Below, one piece after another: positions 27,944 to 38,770 of a stretch of DNA of 64,000 nt. Positions within the stretch are counted from its first letter, which is position 1. Each line of letters starts with the position of its first letter. The stretch covers positions 1,204,610 through 1,268,609 of the forward strand of contig SJOL01008492.1 in the NCBI GenBank assembly GCA_004794785.1. The letters run 5' to 3'. Source of the DNA: Opisthorchis felineus. Lineage: Eukaryota; Platyhelminthes; Trematoda; Opisthorchiida; Opisthorchiidae. The notes under the pieces were generated by a model that saw only the letters and a list, made by a program, of their open reading frames with translations, searched no databases and was not told the origin of the DNA. A program made the position numbers and the translations under genes.

Positions 27944-28250
27944 TATGGAACAACACACAAGCGGCTGACAGTCTTCAGTACAACATTACTGGCATACTTG
28001 AGGAGGGACAGAACCGACCCGCTGCCAGCGTGAACCTGTCGTCTAACGAAGATAGCGTTTTGCCTCTGGTCGTGCTTTGTTACATAGACAAAGCTTGAAC
28101 AACGAGTTGCCCTTTCCTTTATTCGCTTGCGACTTAACAACGTTAGCCCACCCCCCCGCGTCAACCGGTGAGTCATCGGCTAAACCAACCGAAGACAGAC
28201 GGACCAGTCCAACTGGAGGGAGGCGATTGGATAATGGTCACATGGGGGAA
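27944..28250 (+). other. Candidate unrecognised coding segment or exon inside intron 2
   Basis: After a long pyrimidine tract and TCCAG, one frame reads WNNTQAADSLQYNITGILEE and onward to about 28072 with protein-like composition, then stops. The next frame carries on with STGESSAKPTEDRRTSPTGG up to about 28250. There is no clean donor in the first frame, and its entry phase (2) does not match the phase-0 end of exon 13515-14384. It could be an alternative exon, a relic of another gene or retroelement, or chance. DSLQYNITG loosely resembles a cadherin strand, but that is not enough to assign it. Confidence 0.25.
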
Positions 28251-30838
28251 TTTATGGTCCTCATTTGCATCACTTTGGTTACTCCGTATTTCATGGAGCG
28301 CCAGTTAGCGACCTATTAGTGTGCAGAAAGATGAAAAGAGATTGTGGTTGTTGAAGTTGACAAAAGCGACAGCTAGCAGTTGATGGGAAAATCTTATTGA
28401 ACTGAAGCGTCTTATGTTTGTAGTTATATGGACTATGGAGTGAAATTACTGGTTATTGGTGGCTTTGCACTGGACCTGTATACCCATGTTACGTGCCGTT
28501 CATAGCCATTATAGAAAAGCTCTCGCGTACTTTTTGTTGTATTCAACGGATACTTTTTTTGACTCAGCGTTGTATTGAAAAAGTGTTACAGTATCACACT
28601 TTGGGTTCATTGTTCTAATTGAATCTGAAATGTAGCACCTGTGAAGATATGAAGGTGCGAAAAAGTAATATATGCTGAAGTAATGTTGATTGGACGTGGG
28701 TAGCGAAATTTATGCATCCAAAACACTGACTCAAGCAAGTGATTTGCACAGAACATAATGGTTACCCGTTACTTACAACGTTCTTACTACGCGTGGTTTC
28801 AACTATAATGAGCTAATCTGTATCTATTTTAGGTTTTGTATGATTCTGTACGGCCGCTGAGTGCTGTATGTCTCCCTCATGTTGTAATGAAACTGTGTCG
28901 TAACGGAATGTTCCTGTTTCCACAGGGGAGGAATACGTAGCAGGAATGCACACTTGCAGTTGAGGAATTCAAAGTTTGAACGCCTCTGTTTTATGGACCT
29001 AGTTAAAAGTGGAAACAGACATTCCGACGAAATATTTCTCCCCATACAAAGGTTTACTTGTATCGTTATGCTGGGATACGGAACTCGGCAAAACGCACAT
29101 GTATTAAGTTATGCAGAGCGCACGCTAGTCGTTCTGTATATCAGTTCTTATGCTCCTTTGCCTAAAGTCTTTTGTTATTTCACTGGTTTGTAAATTCTGT
29201 TTGGTCGCTGGTTGTCCACACTACACGATATACGTGCTTCTCCTGTTTACCTCACCTTGTTTTTGAGACACAGGCACTCACGCAAACAGGAATAATGTTT
29301 CATTCACAGTTACTATGACAACGGACTAGCGTTCTCAGGGGTAATATGGTTGGGCTTTTGCAATGCGCTCTGAGTGTTCCGCTCAAGTTTATGACTGGCG
29401 TTGATTACCTTCCTGTTTCTGGTGGTGCTTTTTCACAGATGCTTCCAGGTTTTATGCGTTTAAGTTTAATTTTTGACTGGATGGGGACTGGTTTCTCCCA
29501 TTTCCTCGGCGGTTTCCAGGTTTAAATGTGGTCAGACACGCGGTAGGTGTTGGCTGCGTACTCCTGAGGCCCTGAAGAAATGACAGGATACATCAGCCCT
29601 GCCGATCATCGGCGGCCTGATTAGGGTGACAAAGTCAGGGAGTTGAGACTCAGTTCGGAACTTCGTGTTGATATAGGCAGAACACTCAACAAATGTTGGC
29701 AGACGCTTGGAACCGACTGAGAAGTCATCTACCGATTGTTTTCCAAACTCCTGCGAAAACTTCTAACAACTGATTCACTGTTGTTAGGAATCGGCAGCAC
29801 CATGTATTTTACAAATCTGGAGGGAGATTCGATGCCGCGGCTGAAATGAACATTAAGTTCGATTAACGGTGTCCGATTAGCATTTTCTATTATATTGTAC
29901 TTGATCGTATCATTTAGTCCAGCGCATGTTATTTGGCCGATTTTCTTCCTTTTCTGAATATACTACTACTACTTTTTTATCAGTAGGTAGATTGGGAAGT
30001 TTCGGTTACGGAATTTCTCCTGCCGTCCAAAGTCAGCTATCCTGTGCTAAAAATTAGAGACCGTGCACAAATGTTGTGGATCATCACCATTACCAGATTT
30101 TCCAGTGTATGTTTGCTTTGCCCAACAGTTCGATGTCCAGCATTAAATTCTGAGGATCCCCTGACACACCGAATAAGTTGGTAAGGTTGCTCACTACATC
30201 TTCAGCCACCCCAAGCCAAACAATGTTAGATCACGTAGCTATTAGAATCTGGTGAAATTCCTTTATCTTGTCCATTATTTGCGACCATGTGACAACAAAT
30301 TTGTTTTGATGTATTGTTTTGACCATTTTTTTCGAGATAACGCCCACGATAGATTTGGTTCGCGTTTTCGACCAACGTTGACAGAGATTGAAGAGTTCGC
30401 TAGGACATGCGCATCACATGGTTTACGAACTTATCAGCACCTTAACACATTAATTAGTGGTACTTATGTTTTTTGGGTAACACACTATAGGTGACCTGCG
30501 TTATCTTTTCGTCTACCCACGTACTCCACATTTCCTCTCTTTTGAATGCATAACCTACATTCGGTCTTCAGTTTGTGACTTTACCGATTTAGCACTTCCT
30601 TCCTTAACGGAAGCTTACCGAATGGTTTAAAACACAGGTTCAAGTTATGTTATCTGGCTTAACTATTTGGTCCTTAGCATTTTCTCTTTTTATTCTGTTG
30701 CTTCGTCTTTGCCCATAAAACGATGGATACCATTAGCTAATCACGTTGATTTTACGTCATTCATTAGTTTGGCCTTCTGGGCTGCTTTATTGAAACTGTG
30801 TTTTACATGTGAGTTACAGTGGTTACATTCTCCTGTAG

Positions 30839-31243
30839 CCTCTCGTTTCAATCGCTACTTCGAACGCTGGAAACTATGGTCAGAATCCAGCACGCCGTGT
30901 TGCTACCTGTGGCCTCTCGCATTGTGAATTGGATGTAGAATCCGCCGATTCTGGACGCGGACCAAGCGAAGATGATCCTAGTCAACATCTCGGCGGGCAA
31001 AACGCTCCACCACTGTTTCATTTTTACCCCGCGTTTCACCTTACTTCCCACCCACGTCAAGTTCACATAAATGGTTATGGAACGCTCGATGGAAATCCCG
31101 GTTCCTCTACCCACACAGCAATGATAGATGGCACAGTTTCCGGACCGATTCATTTAAATTTGAAGAATGATGCATCCTCCGTAGGTGGAGCTGAACCACC
31201 AGAGGAATGGGGGTCTACTGAAAGGCGCCGACTGAAATGCTAG
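30839..31243 (+). CDS. Protocadherin-like protein, terminal cytoplasmic exon
   Basis: It begins after CATTCTCCTGTAG and stays open for 134 codons to a TAG at 31241-31243. Its phase 0 start fits the phase 0 end at 14384. The peptide starts PLVSIATSNAGNYGQN and is hydrophilic: acidic (ELDVESADSGRGPSEDD), then Pro/His-rich (HFYPAFHLTSHPRQVH), then Gly/Asn-rich (INGYGTLDGNPGS), ending PPEEWGSTERRRLKC. It has no membrane segment and no recognised domain, in keeping with the tail of a single-pass receptor. The last four residues do not form a classical PDZ ligand. An extra exon between 14384 and 30839 cannot be excluded. Its composition and clean junction, followed by a poly(A) signal about 260 bases on, make it a credible last exon. 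Confidence 0.75.
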   Translation, partial: PLVSIATSNAGNYGQNPARRVATCGLSHCELDVESADSGRGPSEDDPSQHLGGQNAPPLFHFYPAFHLTSHPRQVHINGYGTLDGNPGSSTHTAMIDGTVSGPIHLNLKNDASSVGGAEPPEEWGSTERRRLKC

Positions 31244-31502
31244 CCCTCCCTAACGCTCATGTATTTGTTTGTGCTGGCGTACTTTTTATCTGTACATTGT
31301 ACCAAAACTGCCCTTATTGATTTCAACAATATCAAACGCGTTTTCCAATCTTACTTTGATCATTTATTTCAAGAATGTATTTAATGAGAGGATACAGGAT
31401 GGTCTCTGCATGGCCTGTTCTGCTGTGTTTGGAAAGTCTTTCAGAACGAGATGAACGGTATACAGCGCTCTCATTGTACTAAATACGAACTTGTTTGCCA
31501 TA

Positions 31503-31508
31503 AATAAA
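31503..31508 (+). promoter_or_regulatory. Polyadenylation signal AATAAA of the protocadherin-like gene
   Basis: A canonical AATAAA lies 260 bases after the stop codon of the terminal exon, on the same strand, and is the first one after the stop. It implies a 3' UTR of roughly 280 bases. Confidence 0.6.
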
Positions 31509-33658
31509 GTATCAACCAATCAGGGCACAATGAAAAGCTACGAGACAAAATAGGTTCAGCTACTGGAGGGATGATGTATTGTAGTAAAACAACACGAATA
31601 ACTTCAGTCGAGCAACCGAAGGGTTATTCGGCCTAACGGTGATCAGTAAGCTTCCACTCCTTTGGCCATCACCTCCCTGGTTCAAGTGAAGGTAGAAATT
31701 ACTGACAACTCTAGCTTACTAAACCCATCTATATTTAGTCGCTTGGAGTTTTCTCCTAATGGCCACCCTAACAGCAACAAAAAATGATCGCTCACAAAAA
31801 AGTCCGGAGAGAATGACGCACTGGAATCCGTGTAACCCTGTGATTATCGTCAGCTGCTGACAGATCCACAAAATAAACGGTTGCATCCAGAACAGCCAAG
31901 GAATTGTTTTTTATTTATCAATTCTCAGTTCGATCGCAATTTCATTTTGACAAATACAAAAGACCCTAAATTCATGCTGAATCGGCAGCTGGGTGCGCAT
32001 GATTTTGTGAAGAGCTTTTATCAGAAATGAGTAAAATGAGCGTAACATATAGGGGCGCAGTAACTATACGAGTGAAACTCCTTCGAAGACAAGAATCTGT
32101 AGTGACCATTTCCCATCGAATTTCCTCGAGGTATCCAATATCTGGAGAGGGAGACCACTGTCGACTTTCCTGAGTTATGTCCTAGGAGGAGCGATTCGAT
32201 CCCGAAAAGGGTTATGCACCCCGTTTCCCATAGAACACTACAATAAAAAATCGTTTTAAACGTCGGATGTTTGAACAACATATATGCAAGACACAAGCCA
32301 GCAAAGTAGCGACTGTTAGAGACCGTGTTAAAATAGGTAAACTATTTATTCAATTTTAGTTCCAGAATCCTTGAGAAGAGTTGAAGTTGCCTTCATATTG
32401 GACAGACATTATCCAACTTGAGTCTCTCTCAATGCAGGTGTGTTGGCTACTCGATTCGCATATTAGTGATTACTTGTGCTTCAGTCACTAGTTTTGATTA
32501 ACAATGTCTTGAACGCACCATTCTGTCACAAGCGCGCTGCGGTCAACTAACTTGCTGCTGTCAAATACTTACAGACAGAAAACAAGTGAGTAGTCTTCCC
32601 AAAATTGTACGGCCGTAGTCCAGTCAAGATATTTCCTCAGAAGTTGAATGAGATTTGTTTGGAAAAAACTATTGGAACCAACTAAACTTGGCACGCAATT
32701 TGAGTTCCGAGTGCGGGTTATTCTTAGGGTAGTTTTTGGACGATCGTTCAGAGTTCTGGAGGTCATTGCTTCCAGTTACTACTGATTTCAGGCGAAGAAG
32801 TCCCTCGTTCTGAGATGTGAGAAACGAATAGGGATTCCGATTCGGGTGTTTTAAAACACTAGATCAGGACGAACCACAAAGCACAAACGATGTGATCAAA
32901 TACTAGTTTAGGTCACCGTGTGACTCAAGCAGTTTGTTTTCAGGTAACCGAAAATTGTTTCAAATGAGAGGTTCCGTATGAGTTGCACCGTCCTCACACC
33001 AGGAGCAACGTGTGTCGAAGACTACTAAACATGTTGTTTGGGAAAATAAATTCCGGAGAATCTCGCTGTGTTTGTACAGTTTTCCCATGATCCCTTATGC
33101 TGTTGGGTCTGATGCATTAAATAGGAAGAGAATACACCATCAGGGAGGCTAAACTTGTTCTTCCTCATAGTGGCCTCTTTTCAGAGGATTACTATTCCTT
33201 AGCCACGCGTGGGAATTAGCTCGGACATTCGGATTCGTGGAAAAGTTTTATGGCTGCAAAGTAAAGGCTCCCAAATGTGCACTCACATCTGTAATTGCGA
33301 GATTTCTTGTCACATTACATAATGCCGGGTAACCACAACTGGAAAACTCGGGTAGGCAGCAAATGTTGAATACACAAATCAATAACAAAATGTCACCCAA
33401 ATTACTACATCTGTTCATCGGTCGAGAAAATTTATCCTGGATGGAGACTCACCTCATCCGAGGATTTCAGAGCATATCGGTCTTTCTACGTACCGGTACC
33501 CAGGGAGACCTCTAGCACCGGGACTTGTACATCGCGGCAGCATGTACACGTAGGAAATTCTCATGGGTTGTAGTGCCTGTATGTGGCTTACAAATTATCG
33601 ACACATATTTCGCTTCACGAGAGAACGTCTAAGACGATGCACCTCATTGGGGAGACAA

Positions 33659-33671
33659 GGGGGGGGGGGGG
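33659..33671 (+). repeat. Poly-G tract
   Basis: Thirteen Gs in a row, followed by A and four more Gs. Low complexity; prone to sequencing length error. Confidence 0.9.
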
Positions 33672-34899
33672 AGGGGACAATTTCAAGGATTGGGAATTTC
33701 TCGTTGCAACACTGCTTGCAGAAAGAACACTCCAAGCCATAAGGTTGGCCGTTTCTTGTTCGTAAAACGCGTGAGCTGCTCCAAAATGGGAAACACCACA
33801 ATGAAAAAAAAACTATGAATTTACCCGGCTTTAACACTCTACTGTAACGCTAAACGTATGATATCATAAGTACTACTGATACGCTGTTCTGCCATATCAG
33901 CCGGTTCTTCTTCACCGGACTTCATTCAGCATGAGTGATAATTCAACTACAACGGGGTTTTTGCAGTTCTGGTTGGGATGTACAGTAAAATATATCGTCA
34001 TGATAAAGTTCGTTGTCCTTGGTCGTGGTTCTCGCTTGAGTTTGGCCAGCCGGCACATGAATATTTTCGTAGGGAACTAGATAACAGGGGCCGATGACTA
34101 TAATGCAAGTTCACATTGCTGCGCTACGTTATTTTAATGTTAAAGAATCTTGTTTTTTTCAGATGTCACGATAAAATTCCTAAGGGAAAGTTATAGGAAT
34201 TCTAACGTGCCTTTTCAGGAGTCTACAGTGACTTGATGTCAAGGTAAGGCGTCCAAGGTGGCATGAAATCCGAGGGGGTACAGTAAAATATCCTAACGTG
34301 ACAGAGTGATATTCAGATTCCTGTCAAGAGGCTATGATCCACAACAGGTAATCTCAGGGATTTTATCATGACAAAATAATGCTAAGACGTGCAAAAAATT
34401 GACACGGAATTTTTCAATTGCGATTCTGTGGAAGTATTGGATATCTAGTGTTTTCACTTCAATGAGGAAAAATGCGATCGTACGCGCATTAAGGCTTCTG
34501 GCACCCAGACAACTCCTGTGCACAAACCATGTCATGCAATTCTTTGTATCCCTTTCTACAGCGAACATACACCCGTTTTATAAGGATAAAGTGATCTTTT
34601 CAATAAGAACCACCAACAGGGCCCAGCCGAAATGGTCCCTTTTAAGAGAGGACCCATGCTGCAGGGACTGAAGAAACTGGAGGTTTTACGTAACAGCCGA
34701 ATGAACTGTAGATCACCTACTCGAGCTTTGAGAAACTCGTTACCTCTGTTCGTATTATCCTCTCCCCATTGTATCCCTCAAGAAATGTAGTCCTCGCATG
34801 ATAGGCAAAAACAGTATGCTACTAGAGACTTTAATGTACACGTTGTTTGCTGAATCACATTCACTGAAACGGGTACCCTTTGAGATCCTGCTACCTTAA

Positions 34900-35240
34900 A
34901 ATTAGCGTGCTGCTAGTATTCTCCAAAAAATGTGCTGCAGCAGACCGCCTCATGTTTCAGTTTATACGATATTCGAGATATCGCAGTACATTGTATGGAC
35001 TTAAAACACTTCTCATGAGGTTCCTGAAAACTCTTCGAAAGCCAACGTTTATTATAAACGAGAGATTCAGTTGAAACCAAATTTGTATGCAAATAGAATT
35101 CCGCCCAATTTTGGTTGAAGTATAACTTAGGTTTAAGGAAGCTCAGGGACTGCGCCTACTGATAAGCCCCAGGAAGGGCGAAACCAGTTTTGGGCTGTCA
35201 AAGGGTTTTCAGCAACCATATGAGTATGAGCTGTTACATG
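34900..35240 (+). repeat. Hammerhead-like repeat family, copy at 35 kb
   Basis: The unit includes a leader CCTCATGTTTCAGTTTATAC, a GTTCCTGAAAACTCTTCGAAAGCC segment shared with the 56 kb copy, ACCAAATTT..TGCAAATAG, and the hammerhead part at 35150-35205. Stem II is perfectly paired (GCCC 35166-35169 with GGGC 35176-35179) and GAAAC is intact at 35180-35184. Stem III pairs CAGT with GCTG, and the cleavage-type triplet GTC is at 35197-35199. The core reads CTGATAA, i.e. the catalytic G8 position is A, so activity should be lost. Confidence 0.8.
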
Positions 35241-35859
35241 TAATCCCCAGTTTCTCGTCCCCCTGCGGTGTTTTGTCGGTTGTCTTCGTATGTGTCTGAG
35301 GCGAAGTGGTGAAAATAGGTCCCCTTATAAATCACTGTTGACATATTAACAGTTGATGGTAGCGTGGGGAAGTTCTAGTAATTATCAATTGAGACTTCGT
35401 CCTGCCAATGAAGGTTACCTATACTGAAAAGCCGAGGACCACTTTACACCCGTTTCAGCCTTACTGGTCAGGTGTTCAACCACTGGCCGAAATGTTACGG
35501 GTTCAAAACTCTTTGAGTTTTGTAAGATTCCGAATTATTCCGAAAGAAACAGCTGTGCTGTTCCTCTCGGTTTTTTCAGCATAAACTAGCGACACCAAAA
35601 CGAAGAAATCTCAGTTGAAAGTTATCAAATCTCTTCACACAACCTTCCAGATAGTTTTCTCTCCCACATATTCTTTACTTTCTTTTGGGTCACGAATGCC
35701 TCCTAGTGTGAACACCAAAGAACACTGAATATATGCTCAACGTAGCTTCGAGGAAGCCAGTGTGTTGCACAGTGTGTTATTGGCCACGAGGGAATACATG
35801 GAGTCTCCAGCTCCAGCAGTTTCATCGTGCATATAAACTTTAAAGTAACCACTCAGCCA

Positions 35860-36200
35860 AATTGTTATTCAAGCCAGGGAATCTTAGCTTTAGAGGATTA
35901 GGCCTACTTGAAGCCCTGAAACCGGCAGTGGGTTCTCTGCGGATTTTGAGCAATCATCCATATCACTTAACTCGGAAACATAAGAAGATAGAGTCATTGG
36001 AAAAAATGCACTCATTTGCATATCAATTTGGTTTTGACGGAAGACTCACCTGGAACCCAGCTGAATCTCTCGTTTATGATTTTTTAAGCAACGGAATGTG
36101 CTGCACCGGGCTTCCTCATGTTTCAGTTGACACGATATAAGAGATATCACGGTACATGTATAGACGTAATACATTACTCATAAGGTTGCTGGAGAAGATA
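35860..36200 (+). repeat. Hammerhead-like repeat family, partial copies at 36 kb
   Basis: At 35901-35940, GGCCTACTTGAAGCCCTGAA then ACCGGCAGTGGGTT is the family's 3' part with stem II and its loop deleted. Then AAACATAAG (35978), CTGGAACCCAGCTGAATCTC (36050) and CCTCATGTTTCAGTTGACAC (36115) match family 5' segments. The order suggests rearranged or tandem remnants of two units. Confidence 0.6.
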
Positions 36201-38424
36201 GAGTCATCTTTGTAGAAAAACTCATTGTTGATAGTTTAAGGAAATGAACCATTCGGGTCAACTGCCAGTCATACAGGTGAGATTTCATCTGGAGACCGAG
36301 CCTAGACGTTTACGTGGCATTGACTAGAAAATTTATATTAACGAACTTTGATATCCCTCAGGACTTGCCGTAATATGCAAAGGCCATGAGAAAAGATTAT
36401 TGTACGGAAAGTTTAGCCGTCATGCTGAATGAGCATTATCAGGATAAACTTGGCTTCCGAAATACTGGCTGTCGAAAACTAAGCGGAAATCATTGGTTAT
36501 GCAAAATATCGGTCACGCTTCTAGACTTTTGAAGATAGTATTGTCCCTGACTGCGAGCAGTATAGCTATAATGAGCGAAGTCGTTCGCCATCTTTTGCTG
36601 CATTAGAATTTCGGCAACCAGTTCAACGATAAGGTTTGGGTGGGCGGACCAAGTGGCCCCTTTAGAGCGCAGGTCCCAACTGGGGGAGGAAAAATTAGGG
36701 GGACTGTTTCGTCTCAACTCCTCCGAAGTATTGTCCCAATGAGGGAGTACTTTGCCCAAAAAAGTTAAATCTTCCTAAACTCTGCTCGGTCTTTCCCCGT
36801 GAATACAAAGAGTAGACCACCTGCATCTGACTGGGAAATTTTTGAGAAGATAACGATGGCAATTACTATCATTCAGTTCACGTTTCCCTCCGAAAAAGTA
36901 GGCATACCGGCCAGTAAAATCCATTTATCATTGTAATTTAGTGCTTATGGTGTGAAACTTATGAAGTTGTCACTGGTGTCAGTTGAATTCGGTTTAGACA
37001 CAATGCAGTTGGTTTAAACAAGGTATCAGCGTAAAATATGGACTTTCTATAGTGACTTCGCACCTGGAGACATCTAATGTCAATCTGTACATTGATAAGT
37101 GATGGTGCTAACGGTAGTGATAGGGATGATAGTGGACTAATGTGGAACGCTGGAATTTACTGTCACTGTTCTTCTCAACCCCACTTGAACCGATATTCGA
37201 ATAACTGGGAAACATAAATGATCTTCGATTACCGAGTTATCCTAAGGCGACTGCATAATAAGGCACCAAGGTCGGTTTCAGTGGCGCATCATGAATTGCC
37301 AGCTCCGTCTTTGAACCTTCACATTGCCCCTTTCCCGAGATGAGCACAACTGGTTGCATGAATATCTGCCATTCGCTTTTCTACAGAGAACAGAATATGA
37401 CACAGAACAATCGGTGCTGGCGGAAACCTTGTATTGACCAACTTTGCTGAGAAAGCTGAACAGATAAAAGCAGCTGTTGAGCCTATGAACCTGTTGAACA
37501 TGATCAGCTGCACCATCATGAACCAAAGAGTCAAAATTCAACAGAAAATGCATGACGGCACTTTCAATTCTCTGAAATTTGTGATAGATAATCCGGCGGA
37601 CCTTTTCAAGTAGCAATAATGGGGTGCGTAGCAGATCTGGTTGGATATTTACAACTTCCACTTTGATGTTCTAACTAAAGGAGAGGTGTATGTAGCTGTA
37701 TGCGTAAGGAGGTCTGGTGTGTATCTGGATGACAAGCTTTTCCGTAGTACGGAGAATTGTAGAGAATTATTCCAGATCCATTATGTCGTGACTAGAGAGA
37801 ATGGCACCAGGCAGCTCTGAAAAAGGGGGTCTCCTTAGGGGAGAAAGAGAATTACAACAAGCAAGAGTTAACGCATGAAGCTAAGTGAGGAAAATTAACA
37901 ATGGTTCTCCCATATCCACACCAGAAACAGAATAATTTCTGGAGAAGAGGGCATGAGGAGGGCTACATCATATTCAAAACCTCTCATAGCTGAAGTGTAA
38001 GATTCAAACCCTGTTATGGCAGCAGTTGACCAACATTATGCAGTCAACCAAAAGAAATATCTACTGCCTGAACAAAGTGATAGAAAGAATAGCCACAAGT
38101 CATTTAGCAAGTTTTTTTTTTCTGATGATGAGTGGAGTATGGATGAAATCACACTACTGTTCAGTGACACTAGGAATTAACCATCTGTTGGTGGTTGGGA
38201 GTGTTTCTCTTCTGAGTGTCGGCAGCGGTTGTTGCGATAGTCGGGTTTACGTAAAAAACGTAGATATAGATGCGTAGAGAGATGCTTATTGAGAAGAAGT
38301 GCTCTGTCCTGCAGAAACACCATGCCTGCGCTTAGTAACTATCAGATCCTTCGTCAGGATCGTCGGATGTTAGGATCATTTATCTGATTGTTCTTCACGA
38401 ATGAGATTCCCAACGAAATTCACT

Positions 38425-38770
38425 CATCTACTAAACCCAGCAAAGCAACTTGTGCGTGACCTTGGCTTGTTGCTGAACGTGGAAAAATACGGTATAATCC
38501 AAATATCAACAATTCAAAGGTCACAAAGAATCAAGTGTCCCTCCTGATGGCTTGAAAAAGACACAAATCCATTTTTCATATCTTCGCATCTGATGCTAAC
38601 AAATAAGCTTAGTGTAAACGCATTGACTGCTACTGCCAATTCGGACGAATAGTCAGAAAAAAAAACAGAATAAGGGACATCTCTCACTTAGGGACATCCG
38701 AGTGCTTCTTATTAAGAGTTTCCTCTGGAGTATGTGTTTGGAAATGCGATCCGATTCCATGGTCCTCACG
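38425..38770 (+). mobile_element. LINE reverse transcriptase fragment, heavily decayed
   Basis: A frame with stops reads LGLLLNVEKYGIIQ, then RIDCYCQFGRIVRKKNRIRD, HLGTSECFLLRVSSGVCVW. This is the pattern of the RT thumb region in RTE/CR1-like LINEs ('LGL.IN..KT', 'I..R...A...F..L...', 'S...K.R+..S.V.SVLLYG.E.W'). The match is by eye and the catalytic YADD box is not seen, so confidence is limited. Confidence 0.35.

Larger units (their letters stand above)
14385..30838 (+). other. Intron of the protocadherin-like gene, about 16.5 kb
   Basis: It is bounded by GTAAGT and CTCCTGTAG, both in phase 0. It contains a decayed hammerhead-family copy (20.4 kb), a Penelope-like element relic (21.5-23.1 kb) and a coding-like segment at 27.9-28.3 kb. 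Overlapping open frames on both strands at 14.6-15.1, 15.3-15.9 and 24.6-25.0 kb carry no recognised motif. Apart from these I see nothing specific in 14.4-20.3, 23.1-27.9 and 28.3-30.8 kb. Confidence 0.7.

Noticed and set aside
37278..37661. 127-codon minus-strand open frame
   Set aside because: It is basic and Ser/Cys-rich without any motif. A second overlapping frame on the same strand is equally open.
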